DNA of 37,356 nt from assembly GCA_964603435.1 (NCBI GenBank), contig CAZRUM010000006.1, forward strand, positions 1 to 37,356, given 5' to 3'. The DNA comes from CAZRUM01 sp964603435 (lineage in GTDB: Bacteria > Patescibacteriota > Patescibacteriia > Magasanikbacterales > UBA922). The notes below the pieces were generated by a model. The model was not told where the DNA came from. It did not search any database and worked only from the letters and a program-made list of their open reading frames with translations. Positions within the stretch are counted from its first letter, which is position 1, and each line of letters starts with the position of its first letter. A program made the translations under genes and the position numbers. Shown here one piece after another: positions 13,680 through 21,312 of this stretch.

Positions 13680-14348
13680 TCACTCTGATCTTTGTACCAC
13701 ATGACGCACTACTTCTGTATTCTTACCGTGCTTCTTTTTAGCTACTATTATAAAGGTGTTAACACCTGAACCCAGATCAATCATTTCTTCAAAATTGCCT
13801 TCATTACTTGTCCCGATTTCTTTACCATTTATATAAACCATCACTTCTTCTTCTGTCTTACCCTGAACAACAACTAACATCTCGGTAGTTATAAAACCAT
13901 CTTGAGGTGAATAAACAAACAACTGAGGTGGTTCTACAATATTCCTAATCTGAAAAACAAGATAGGTTAAAAATCCCAAGATAATAACAAAAGAAAAGAC
14001 AAAACGTATTACAGAAGGAAGATTTGATAAAGGACTCATCTTCAAACATTTACGAGGATGCTTGATATTCTTCAAAACCTTTTCTTCACTTTCATACTGA
14101 GAAAGAAAAGGCGAAGACTCTATGCCCAAAGCTTCAATATATTTTTTTACAAAATTCTTCTGATATACAGCAGCCTCCGGCAAATCTTTAAAACGACATT
14201 CCTCTAAAGCTTTGAGGTACTTTTTATCAATTTTTGTTTTCTTTGCCAAATCATCCAAACTCATTTCTATTTTTTCTCTCTCTTCTTTTAAGCGTAAACA
14301 CACCCTTTTTGGGGGTGTGAGTTTTTTCTTTTTAAATATGGCTGTCAT
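13680..14348 (-). CDS. RodZ-like helix-turn-helix membrane protein
   Basis: A 222-residue protein. The N-terminal helix-turn-helix of the RodZ/HTH_25 type lies at about residues 18-85 (L-K-E-E-R-E-K-I-E-M-S-L-D-D-L-A-K-K-T and I-D-K-K-Y-L-K-A-L-E-E). One membrane helix follows at about 111-133. The extracellular beta domain at about 140-215 (P-P-Q-L-F-V-Y-S-P-Q-D-G, V-Y-I-N-G-K-E-I-G) resembles the immunoglobulin-like glucodextranase-B type repeats common in CPR surface proteins. RodZ links MreB to the wall machinery. The ATG is one base beyond the ftsK stop, so the two are translationally close. The apparent reading frame joining it to ftsK is an artefact of the N gap. Confidence 0.7.
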   Translation of the reverse strand: MTAIFKKKKLTPPKRVCLRLKEEREKIEMSLDDLAKKTKIDKKYLKALEECRFKDLPEAAVYQKNFVKKYIEALGIESSPFLSQYESEEKVLKNIKHPRKCLKMSPLSNLPSVIRFVFSFVIILGFLTYLVFQIRNIVEPPQLFVYSPQDGFITTEMLVVVQGKTEEEVMVYINGKEIGTSNEGNFEEMIDLGSGVNTFIIVAKKKHGKNTEVVRHVVQRSE

Positions 14349-14349
14349 A

Positions 14350-16847
14350 TTAGTATTCTTCTCTATCATCCTCTTCAAGTTCCTCTTCCTCCTCTTCATC
14401 AGTTTCTTCTTCATCGTTTTCTTCCTCTTCTGAGTCTTCATCATCTTCCTCAGAATCANNNNNNNNNNNNNNNNNNNNNNNNNNNNNNNNNNNNNNNNNN
14501 NNNNNNNNNNNNNNNNNNNNNNNNNNNNNNNNNNNNNNNNNNNNNNNNNNNNNNNNNNTTCTTCTTCATCGTTTTCTTCCTCTTCTGAGTCTTCATCATC
14601 TTCCTCAGAATCATCTTCAAATGCATTTAGTTCTTGCCCCATATTTTCGCTACTATCGTCTATTTCTCTTTCTGTTATTAAAATCTCACGAGGTTTAGCC
14701 CCATCAGACGGACCAATAATACCAGCTGCTTCTAGCTCATCCAAAATTCTAGCAGCTCTAGCATAACCAACTTTTAGACGACGTTGTAAAAATGAAGCAC
14801 TAGCTTTTCCAGCTGCCAAAATTGCTTCTTTAGCATCAGAATATAATGGATCCTGATCATCAGAAACACCACCAAACATGTTTAGAGTTCCTTTGTTTGG
14901 TTTTTCTACAATAGCATCATCATACTCCACTTCACCATCACCTTTTAGATACTTGGCCACAGCATGGACTTCATTTTCTGAAATAAAAGCACCTTGAATA
15001 CGTTTTGGTTTTGATAAATCAGCTGTCAGATACAACATGTCTCCACGACCAATAAGTTTATCGGCCCCAGGGCAATCAAGAATTGTTCTAGAATCAATGA
15101 TTGATGCTACAGAAAAAGCAATTCTTGCTGGAATATTAGCTTTCATAAGACCAGTAATAACATCCACACTAGGTCTTTGGGTAGCCACTATAAGATGAAT
15201 ACCAACCGCCCGGGCCATCTGAGCAATACGGATAATACCTGCCTCAACCTCACTAGCGGCAGTCGCCATTAGATCTGCCAACTCATCAATTATAAATACA
15301 ATGCGTGGCATTTTATCATCTGGATGTTTGGAATTATATGAACCAATATCACGACTGTGAGATTTTGAAAAAACTTCAAAACGTCTCTCCATTTCCCCAA
15401 TACACCACTTCAAAGCATTGACTGTTTTTTGTGTATTGGTAATAACGGGAGTAAGCAAATGTGGAATACCATTGTATGGGGTCAGCTCTACTCGTTTTGG
15501 ATCTACCATGATAAGACGTAATTCCTCCGCAGTATTTTGATACAACAAACTCATAATAATACTATTGATACAAACTGTTTTACCAGAACCAGTTGCACCA
15601 GCCACCAACAGATGAGGCATTTTTGGTAAGTCAGCAAACCAAACTTTACCAGCCACATCTTTACCAAGAGCAACCATCATATTATGTTCTCTACCTCTAA
15701 ATTCTTTACTTTCCAAAAGTTCTTTCAAAGTTACAATCGCAGCTTTAAAATTTGGAACCTCAATACCAACCAAAGATTTTCCAGGAATAGGTGCTTCGAT
15801 TCTGATTGGGTGAGCTGCCAAAGCCAAAGCCAAGTCATTTGATAGAGAAGTAATTTTGGAAAGCTTTACACCTTTGTAAGGTTTTAGGGAATATTGTGTT
15901 ACAGTCGGACCAACTCGCACGTCTTCCATTTCAACCCCAATATTAAATTCGTGGAAAGTGTCGTGAATAATTTCTGCATTAGCTTTTATGTCCCCGCTGG
16001 TTGGTTTACTTTTTTTCGAAGTAAGTAATTCTACTTTTGGTAATTTTTTGATGACTACGTTTTTTTGCCAAGCAGCTACTTCGGCTTCATTATCTTCACC
16101 GTCATCTTCATTACCATCTTTTACTGTAATTTCTTTTTTTGCAAAAACTTTTTTCTTTTCTATTTCATCAGCTTCTTCTTCCTCATCTTCGTATTCTTCA
16201 TCTTCCTCTTCATACTCTTCCTCATCTTCGTATTCTTCTTCATCATCTTCTTCTCGCAAACGTTTACCATTCTTTTCTACAAAAAGTCCAAACAAATTTA
16301 AAATGCTTTTACCCACCCAACCAAGCCCAGCAAATAATTTTTTATTAATTAAAACAAAATGAGCAAAAGAGGTGTTAAAAATTAGAAAAAAACCAACCGC
16401 CACCATACCAATTAAAATTACCTTACCAGCAATGGCTCCAAGATAAGTTTTTAGAGGCCAAGCCATCATACCAAATATACCACCACCATGACCCTCTAGC
16501 GCCATACTCCACATTTCATTTGGTAAAAACTTTATATGCATAAAACTAGCGAGGGACAAGAAAAATAAAAAAGCCCCAATACCATGCGTAGGATGATAAT
16601 CATATTCCATGTCTTTTATGAGATACCCAGCCAAGACAACCATAACAAACGGCACTGTATAACGAATAGAGCCAAACAAAAAACTTAAAACATACTCATC
16701 GAGCATTATTCCTACTGTTCCAGCCTTACCAAAAAAGCTAAGACCAAAAATAATTGCCACAATAATTACCACAATAGCGATAATACCTCGTGATAATACA
16801 GGATCCATGTTAGATTTTCTTTTTCTTGGACGTCCTCTTTTTGCCAT
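14350..16847 (-). CDS. ftsK: DNA translocase FtsK (contains assembly gap)
   Basis: FtsK/SpoIIIE-type chromosome-segregation motor. There are four N-terminal membrane helices (about 20-42, 62-78, 91-105, 135-160) and a very acidic linker (198-232). The motor has Walker A G-A-T-G-S-G-K-T (417-424) and Walker B V-F-I-I-D-E-L-A-D-L (517-526). A C-terminal winged-helix gamma-like domain covers about 655-725 (A-S-A-S-F-L-Q-R-R-L-K-V-G-Y-A-R-A-A-R-I). An acidic tail follows and runs into the 100-N gap. Continuing left of the gap in the correct frame, the tail ends E-E-D-D-R-E-E-Y at a TAA (14350-14352). If the 55-bp flanking repeats are one sequence, the protein is about 780 residues, within the usual range. 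Confidence 0.9.
14404..14458. repeat. 55-bp direct repeat, left of gap
   Basis: Identical to 14559-14613 on the other side of the gap. It encodes the Asp/Glu-rich FtsK tail. Either the contig ends overlap here or a tandem acidic repeat was collapsed. Confidence 0.9.
14459..14558. other. Assembly gap of 100 N
   Basis: Placeholder of exactly 100 Ns inside the acidic tail of ftsK, bounded by identical 55-bp sequences. The nominal length shifts the frame and fuses ftsK with the rodZ-like gene on paper. Confidence 0.95.
14559..14613. repeat. 55-bp direct repeat, right of gap
   Basis: Second copy of the 14404-14458 sequence. Confidence 0.9.
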
Positions 16848-16935
16848 AAAAAATATTTAAACTTATATGTAAATATTTTAGCATATTTTACAAAACAAAA
16901 CCAGTCTCTTTTTTCATTTAATCACAGCCAAATAC

Positions 16936-16964
16936 TTGACTTTTTTCTTATTTTGTATTACAAT
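16936..16964 (+). promoter_or_regulatory. Promoter of the small membrane-protein gene
   Basis: TTGACT (16936-16941), 17-bp spacer, TACAAT (16959-16964), giving a leader of about 27 nt that carries the SD. Confidence 0.65.
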
Positions 16965-16997
16965 CACATATCCCTTAACCTTACTGAAGGAGGAAGC

Positions 16998-17240
16998 ATG
17001 TGCACAGCACTTATTTTGCTCAATCCTCCCAAAGTTGTCGAGGGAGGAATGCCATTGTCTGTTTTGATAGTGGTTATTTCTATATTTCTTTCTCTATTTT
17101 GGCTCTTTCTTATTCGTCCCAACAAAGAATTACTTCTCTCTATTTACCGCGAGATAAAAGAGTGGGTTTCTCTCTATTTTGGACAACTTGGTATCGGCTT
17201 GATGATTATCACCACAATAGTAGTGATAATCATCTTATAG
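16998..17240 (+). CDS. Small two-helix membrane protein
   Basis: An 80-residue protein with two hydrophobic helices (about 19-40 and 63-80) joined by a charged amphipathic stretch (L-L-S-I-Y-R-E-I-K-E-W). Family not recognised. The ATG at 16998 follows a perfect AAGGAGG (16987-16993) with a four-base spacer. The next in-frame ATG (17049) has an SD too close to use. It has its own promoter and ends at two stem-loops (17254-17282 and 17295-17317). The layout, two helices with a charged loop, resembles the 75-residue protein at 17735 and some small toxins or signalling peptides, but no function can be assigned. Confidence 0.6.
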   Translation: MCTALILLNPPKVVEGGMPLSVLIVVISIFLSLFWLFLIRPNKELLLSIYREIKEWVSLYFGQLGIGLMIITTIVVIIIL

Positions 17241-17253
17241 ATAAAACCACAAC

Positions 17254-17282
17254 GCCCACCAACTCTTCGGAGTTCGGTGGGC
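17254..17282 (+). other. Stable stem-loop with TTCG tetraloop
   Basis: GCCCACC-AACTC/GAGTT-c-GGTGGGC with a TTCG loop, directly after the small membrane-protein gene. It probably protects the 3' end upstream of the terminator. Confidence 0.6.
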
Positions 17283-17294
17283 ACAAGGAATTTT

Positions 17295-17317
17295 ACAACC
17301 TAGTAGGTTGTTTTTTT
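17295..17317 (+). terminator. Terminator after the small membrane-protein gene
   Basis: ACAACCT/AGGTTGT stem followed by a run of seven or more Ts. Confidence 0.8.
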
Positions 17318-17422
17318 GTTTAATCTAAAAAATAGTATATAATAAATAATGATGTTTCGAGTCGCGTCTTTTCTCTTGCAGAAGAGACGTTACCAATCAA
17401 CTGTCCTCGAAGGAGGTGCCCC

Positions 17423-17479
17423 ATGCAGTACATGCTCACCAAACACAACATGGAAGCCGCCGACGAGGGAAGGAGGTGA
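17423..17479 (+). CDS. 18-codon small ORF with perfect SD
   Basis: The predicted peptide is M-Q-Y-M-L-T-K-H-N-M-E-A-A-D-E-G-R-R. AAGGAGGTG (17410-17418) lies four bases before the ATG, as good an SD as any in the window. The last codons plus TGA create a second GAAGGAGGTGA (17469-17479), which matches the 16S anti-SD fully but has no good start codon after it. A TATAAT (17336-17341) with a weak TTGTTT (17314-17319) may be the promoter. Downstream are two GC-rich hairpins and a terminator. It may be a leader peptide, a short independent peptide, or a small RNA that happens to contain an ORF. Confidence 0.45.
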   Translation: MQYMLTKHNMEAADEGRR

Positions 17480-17488
17480 CGCCCTACT

Positions 17489-17549
17489 GACGGTAAGGGG
17501 CGTTAAGCCTACCGTCGAAACCTTCGGGGCCGTCGCTTACGACGGCCCC
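17489..17549 (+). ncRNA. Twin GC-rich hairpins after the 18-codon ORF
   Basis: First stem GACGGTA/TACCGTC (17489-17495 with 17510-17516). Second stem GGGGCCGTCG/CGACGGCCCC (17526-17549) is perfect with a CTTA loop. No T run follows the second, so it is a structured RNA segment rather than a terminator. Confidence 0.45.
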
Positions 17550-17568
17550 TTCTCTCAAAAAACAAAGT

Positions 17569-17596
17569 CATTCCAATATTATGGAATGTTTTTTTA
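17569..17596 (+). terminator. Terminator of the 17.4-kb cassette
   Basis: CATTCCA/TGGAATG stem with seven Ts. A further AAACACC/GGTGTTT stem (17604-17623), with A and T runs on both sides, lies just beyond and can stop minus-strand transcripts. Confidence 0.75.
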
Positions 17597-17659
17597 ATTA
17601 AAAAAACACCTTTAATGGTGTTTATTTTTTCTTTTGGGGACAATCCCCAAAAACCTCTT

Positions 17660-17702
17660 TTCAGTGCTCAACCGCTTAAACACTGAAATTGGGTGCGGTT
17701 GA
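17660..17702 (+). other. Possible H-type RNA pseudoknot
   Basis: TTCAGTG (17660-17666) pairs with CACTGAA (17681-17687), and TCAACCGC (17668-17675) pairs with GCGGTTGA (17695-17702). The stems interlock, with loops of 1, 5 and 7 nt. On the plus strand this is sterically feasible. It lies beyond the 3' end of the minus-strand 17735 gene, where plus-strand transcription is unproven. A GGGGA/TCCCC hairpin (17635-17650) precedes it. Confidence 0.4.
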
Positions 17703-17734
17703 TCTTCTCCTTGTATACCGCCCCAAAGCTTGAA

Positions 17735-17962
17735 TCAGCCTTCTACACAGAACACAACCCAGGAACCTGCCAAAAGCACTCCTACCATTAGGCAGACGAG
17801 TCCAATTAGCATGGTTTTGTCATAGACGACTTCGATAATACCATCTTTACCAGATGTAAATTCTCCCCGACGACGTCTTATCAAAATCTTGATAAAATAC
17901 ACCACCAAACAACTGAGAACACACAATGTCATAGCAATATTACCGATTTGTGACAGCGTCAT
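17735..17962 (-). CDS. Small two-helix membrane protein
   Basis: A 75-residue protein with helix 1 at about 7-28, a basic/charged loop (I-R-R-R-R-G-E-F-T-S-G-K-D-G) and helix 2 at about 51-71. Family unknown. GAGGAG (17968-17973) precedes the ATG at 17962 and overlaps the end of a 26-codon ORF, whose TAG is two bases before this ATG. This points to translational coupling. A region with pseudoknot potential and a terminator-like stem (17604-17623) follows. Confidence 0.5.
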   Translation of the reverse strand: MTLSQIGNIAMTLCVLSCLVVYFIKILIRRRRGEFTSGKDGIIEVVYDKTMLIGLVCLMVGVLLAGSWVVFCVEG

Positions 17963-17964
17963 GA

Positions 17965-18045
17965 CTACTCCTCTACAAGTTGTGAACGAACAAGCTGTTT
18001 TTCTAAAACTTTGGCAACAGCAGACCCATATTTACCATACCACAT
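17965..18045 (-). CDS. 26-codon ORF coupled to the small membrane-protein gene
   Basis: Predicted peptide: M-W-Y-G-K-Y-G-S-A-V-A-K-V-L, then E-K-Q-L-V-R-S-Q-L-V-E-E. It can form an amphipathic helix. Its final GAG-GAG-TAG contains the SD of the downstream gene, and only TC separates its stop from that ATG. It lacks an SD of its own, and the upstream promoter candidate is weak (TTGTTT, 17 bp, TATTGA). It could be a real leader or partner peptide; chance is possible at this length. Confidence 0.4.
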   Translation of the reverse strand: MWYGKYGSAVAKVLEKQLVRSQLVEE

Positions 18046-18084
18046 TTTTAAAGAAAAATCAATACTCTCATTTTTATCCACAAA

Positions 18085-18111
18085 CAAAAAAACACCTAAA
18101 TAAAGATGTTC
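18085..18111 (-). terminator. Terminator of the 18217-18840 cassette
   Basis: On the minus strand AACATCT/AGGTGTT (one G-T pair) followed by seven Ts. Confidence 0.65.
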
Positions 18112-18124
18112 TTTTGAATGGAGC

Positions 18125-18170
18125 GTCAGGGAAGTGCGCTCCGGTGTGGAGTTAATAACACTTCCCTGAC
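18125..18170. repeat. 12-bp perfect inverted repeat with inner hairpin
   Basis: GTCAGGGAAGTG (18125-18136) and CACTTCCCTGAC (18159-18170) enclose a CTCC/GGAG mini-stem. It lies in the 3' region of the minus-strand 18217 gene, next to another hairpin, GTCCC/GGGAC (18175-18188). A long cruciform-capable element; I find no integron-type core sites. Confidence 0.6.
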
Positions 18171-18216
18171 TGGCGTCCCGAATGGGACAATGGAAGATGG
18201 AAGAAGGAGCGAGTAG

Positions 18217-18840
18217 CTAGCAGTCCGTGCTACAGCGCAAGGGCTGACCTTTGTACCAAGGCGGGCACAGAGACGAGTTTCCTTTAGCCCTCCTGTGTTT
18301 GTCACAAACACCCGAAGGGATGTTGTGTGGTCGCAGATAATAAATCTCCTCGTCTTCTGTTGGAAACGAACCCAAGCACGAGGCTTCAACAGAATCCGAG
18401 TGAACAATCCACCCATTTTGCGTTTGGGTGATCTGCCCTCTGGTGTGATATTCTTCAGAATAGGCCACTACCCGACCGGTGGAAGGATTGAGAGCAATCC
18501 TTTCATGATCGTAGTAGCCATCCTCAGGTACTTTGTAGAAGAAATAGCGACCATCTGCATACATATCACTATGACTGTACGTCAGATAACTATCGTTCTT
18601 GCAGCTACTCCATGGGTGGTAGACCAGAAGTCGCGGAGGTTCTCCTTCTGGCTGATCCCAGTCCACCAGTAGCCACCCATGCCACTGTTCGGGCTGAGAT
18701 ACCACTTCATTGCCATCCTGAATGGCACCTGATCCTGTGGCAGCGGGATGATCTACACCGAAGTATTCTGGGAAGAAGAGGGCCACGACCAGCAGAAACA
18801 AAACGAGAGAAGCGAGAAAAGAACCGACTAACGTTTTCAT
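18217..18840 (-). CDS. Membrane-anchored extracytoplasmic protein, unknown
   Basis: A 207-residue protein. Residues 6-25 form a hydrophobic anchor or signal (L-V-G-S-F-L-A-S-L-V-L-F-L-L-V), followed by a soluble domain rich in Tyr and Trp. Five cysteines are scattered through the domain (in W-S-S-C-K-N-D-S-Y, E-A-S-C-L-G, G-V-C-D-K, S-L-C-P-P-W-Y and a terminal L-R-C-S-T-D-C run), suggesting disulphides outside the membrane. A run of Y-F-F-Y-K-V-P-E-D-G-Y-Y-D suggests beta structure. I do not recognise the family. The start at 18840 was chosen for the AAAGGAG at 18848-18854; an in-frame start at 18867 has no SD. It is GC-richer than the neighbouring hppA, with elaborate hairpins downstream. 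Confidence 0.55.
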   Translation of the reverse strand: MKTLVGSFLASLVLFLLVVALFFPEYFGVDHPAATGSGAIQDGNEVVSQPEQWHGWLLVDWDQPEGEPPRLLVYHPWSSCKNDSYLTYSHSDMYADGRYFFYKVPEDGYYDHERIALNPSTGRVVAYSEEYHTRGQITQTQNGWIVHSDSVEASCLGSFPTEDEEIYYLRPHNIPSGVCDKHRRAKGNSSLCPPWYKGQPLRCSTDC

Positions 18841-18916
18841 CGAGACACTCCTTTGTGTGGACACCAAGGTTTCCTTGAATCCATACTAGCAAATAAATAA
18901 GAAAAAGACAATATTA

Positions 18917-18947
18917 AAAAAACACCCCCGTTTCCGAGAGTGTTTTA
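18917..18947 (-). terminator. Terminator of hppA
   Basis: On the minus strand AACACTCTC/GGGGGTGTT-type stem around GGAAAC, followed by seven Ts. Confidence 0.65.
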
Positions 18948-18983
18948 TTATTCCGTATTTCCTTTTTTCCGTGTAATCCGTGT

Positions 18984-20975
18984 TTACTTAAGCAACCCAA
19001 CGATCAGCAGAGCCACAATATTAGCTACCTTAATCATAGGATTAATAGCAGGACCAGCAGTATCTTTGTAGGGATCACCTACAGTGTCACCAGTCACAGC
19101 GGCTTGGTGAGCAAAGGATCCTTTACCACCGTGGTTACCATCTTCAATATATTTCTTGGCATTGTCCCAAGCACCACCACCAACTGTCATAGATATAGCT
19201 ACAAATAAACCAGTCACAATTGTACCTACTAGCAATCCACCAAGAGCAGCTGGACCAAGTAATACTCCTACCAAAATTGGAGCTACAATAGGAATAAGCG
19301 CAGGCATAACCATTTGTCCAATTGCACCTTTTGTTACGATATCAACACAACGAGCATAATCTGGTTTCCCAGTACCTTCCATAATTCCAGGAATTTCTCT
19401 AAATTGACGACGAACTTCTTCTACTACATGACCGGCTACTTTTCCAACTGATTCCATCAAGTAAGAACCAAATAGATATGGTAAAAGTCCACCGATAAGT
19501 AGACCAACCAAAACTTTTGGATCATCAATTCTAAATATAGTATCAATACCATTGTCAGCTAGTTTGTGAGTATAGTCTGCAAATAATACTAGAGCAGCTA
19601 GAGCAGCAGAAGCAATTGCATAACCTTTTGTCACTGCTTTTGTGGTATTTCCAACTGCGTCCAATGGATCAGTTACAGCTCTCACATCATCTCCCATTTC
19701 TGCCATCTCAGCAATACCACCAGCGTTGTCAGTAATAGGACCGTAAGCATCAATCGCAACCACAATACCTGTCATAGAAAGCATGGCCATAGCAGCAATA
19801 GCTACACCATACAAACCTGCCACACTGTATGCACCAAGCATAGCAGCGGCGATAAATAACACTGGCAAAGCAGTAGCTTTCATAGAAACAGCAAGTCCAG
19901 AAATAACATTTGTACCATGTCCAGTTTCAGAAGCCTTAGCAATATCTTGTACTGGTTTGTGTTCTGTAGAAGTATAGTATTCAGTAATCCAGACCATAAC
20001 ACCAGTAAGAATAATACCAATAAATGAGCTCCAGAAAAGATCCATAGTACTTAGACCCTCTAGACTAACTGAAAATCTGGCTGCAGCAAAATAAAATCCA
20101 ACAAGAGAAAGAGAGCCAGCCACAATCAAACCTTTGTACAAGGCAGCCATGACATTTTTCTTTTTTCCAAGTCTGATAAAAAATGTTCCAATAATAGAAG
20201 CGATGATGGAAATACCACCAAGTACCAATGGAAACATAATAGCTGCGTCAGTACCTTTGAAAGTAAGTGCACCCAAAACCATAGCAGCCACAGCAGTTAC
20301 AGCATAAGTTTCAAATAAATCAGCGGCCATACCAGCACAGTCACCGACGTTGTCGCCAACGTTGTCAGCAATCACAGCTGGATTTCTTGGGTCGTCTTCT
20401 GGAATTCCTTTTTCTACTTTTCCAACTAGGTCAGCTCCGACATCAGCAGCCTTGGTAAAAATACCACCACCAATACGAGCAAAAATAGAAATAAGTGAGC
20501 CACCAAAAGCCAAACCAATCAGAGCATCAACATCTTTAAAAATAAGATAAAAAGCACCAACACCCAGAAGTCCCAAACCAACTACCAACATACCAGTAAC
20601 AGAACCACCTTTTACAGCCACATCAAGAGCTTCTTTAAAACCTTTTTTAGCAGCTTCAGCCGTTCTCACATTGGCTTTGACAGAAACTGTCATACCCAAA
20701 TAACCGGCAGTACCTGACAAAGCAGCACCTACTAGAAAACCAAGAGCTGTCAAAAAACCAATAAAAACCCACAGCAAAACAAAAACCCCGACAGCGACTA
20801 AAGCGATAGTTTTGTATTGGCGACCAAGATAAGCTTTGGCACCTTCTTGGATAGCTTTAGCAATAGACTGCATACGTTCAGACCCTGCTGGCTGTTTATT
20901 TATCCAGCCAATTAGGACGATACCATAGACAATGGCAGCTACGGCTGGTACGAGTACGATGAGTGTCGTCATCAT
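18984..20975 (-). CDS. hppA: K+-independent membrane H+-pyrophosphatase
   Basis: A 663-residue, about 16-helix membrane pyrophosphatase that couples PPi hydrolysis to cation export. The PPi-binding motifs are intact: D-V-G-A-D-L-V-G-K-V-E and D-N-V-G-D-N-V-G-D-C-A-G-M-A, and a C-terminal G-G-A-W-D-N-A-K-K-Y-I-E with D-T-V-G-D-P-Y-K-D-T. In the motif G-N-T-T-K-A-V-T-K-G the lysine marks the K+-independent class (Ala in K+-dependent enzymes), which points to proton pumping. For a cell with limited metabolism it conserves energy from biosynthetic PPi. There is no SD; the promoter at 21047-21075 is near consensus. Adjacent start codons (M-M) leave the first residue ambiguous. Confidence 0.95.
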   Translation of the reverse strand: MMTTLIVLVPAVAAIVYGIVLIGWINKQPAGSERMQSIAKAIQEGAKAYLGRQYKTIALVAVGVFVLLWVFIGFLTALGFLVGAALSGTAGYLGMTVSVKANVRTAEAAKKGFKEALDVAVKGGSVTGMLVVGLGLLGVGAFYLIFKDVDALIGLAFGGSLISIFARIGGGIFTKAADVGADLVGKVEKGIPEDDPRNPAVIADNVGDNVGDCAGMAADLFETYAVTAVAAMVLGALTFKGTDAAIMFPLVLGGISIIASIIGTFFIRLGKKKNVMAALYKGLIVAGSLSLVGFYFAAARFSVSLEGLSTMDLFWSSFIGIILTGVMVWITEYYTSTEHKPVQDIAKASETGHGTNVISGLAVSMKATALPVLFIAAAMLGAYSVAGLYGVAIAAMAMLSMTGIVVAIDAYGPITDNAGGIAEMAEMGDDVRAVTDPLDAVGNTTKAVTKGYAIASAALAALVLFADYTHKLADNGIDTIFRIDDPKVLVGLLIGGLLPYLFGSYLMESVGKVAGHVVEEVRRQFREIPGIMEGTGKPDYARCVDIVTKGAIGQMVMPALIPIVAPILVGVLLGPAALGGLLVGTIVTGLFVAISMTVGGGAWDNAKKYIEDGNHGGKGSFAHQAAVTGDTVGDPYKDTAGPAINPMIKVANIVALLIVGLLK

Positions 20976-21010
20976 AGATTAATTCTTTAAGAATAATGAA
21001 TAAATTGTAA

Positions 21011-21030
21011 AGACGAGCCTTGTCGCGTCT
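21011..21030. repeat. Degenerate short palindrome
   Basis: AGACGAGCC-ttg-TCGCGTCT, related to the perfect palindrome at 1333-1354. It lies in the leader of hppA. Confidence 0.4.
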
Positions 21031-21046
21031 CTAAAGTAACGAGCAT

Positions 21047-21075
21047 ATTATATAGAAAAAGCTTTCGCAAGTCAA
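21047..21075 (-). promoter_or_regulatory. Promoter of hppA
   Basis: On the minus strand there is TTGACT (21070-21075), a 17-bp spacer and TATAAT (21047-21052). Confidence 0.75.
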
Positions 21076-21129
21076 CACTATACTTCTGAAGAAAGGCTAA
21101 ATATGTTATCATTATATTACCCTCTCAAA

Positions 21130-21158
21130 TTGACTTTTGGCTGTTTTTGAGGCATAAT
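21130..21158 (+). promoter_or_regulatory. Promoter of the M23 peptidase gene
   Basis: TTGACT (21130-21135), 17-bp spacer, CATAAT (21153-21158). The leader of about 150 nt includes TTATCCACC (DnaA-box-like) and a TAGC/GCTA stem near 21252. Confidence 0.55.
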
Positions 21159-21312
21159 GTAGCCTAACTTATCCACCTACGCCTTAAAAAATATTTAAAA
21201 TGATAAGATAGTTTATATTTTTGTTTTAAGTAATATTAGATAAGGAAATATAGCTTCGGCGAGATTTCGCTAGACAATTTAAAAAATAAAATTCGTTTAA
21301 AAAAAGCTCAAT

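Noticed and set aside
15988..16362. Serine-rich plus-strand frames opposite ftsK
   Set aside because: They are the complement of the Asp/Glu-coding linker of ftsK, which reads as Ser/Phe-rich on the other strand; no start signals.
13680..16847. One continuous 1055-codon reading frame on the minus strand
   Set aside because: It joins ftsK and the rodZ-like gene only because 100 arbitrary Ns shift the frame; the correct frames give separate genes with a stop at 14350-14352 and a start at 14348.
17349..17597. 82-codon plus-strand frame
   Set aside because: It runs through two hairpins and the terminator, has no SD at its start, and is out of frame with the perfect SD/ATG at 17410-17425.
18125..18170. 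Integron attC site
   Set aside because: The arms lack the RYYYAAC/GTTRRRY core sites and no integrase gene is visible.
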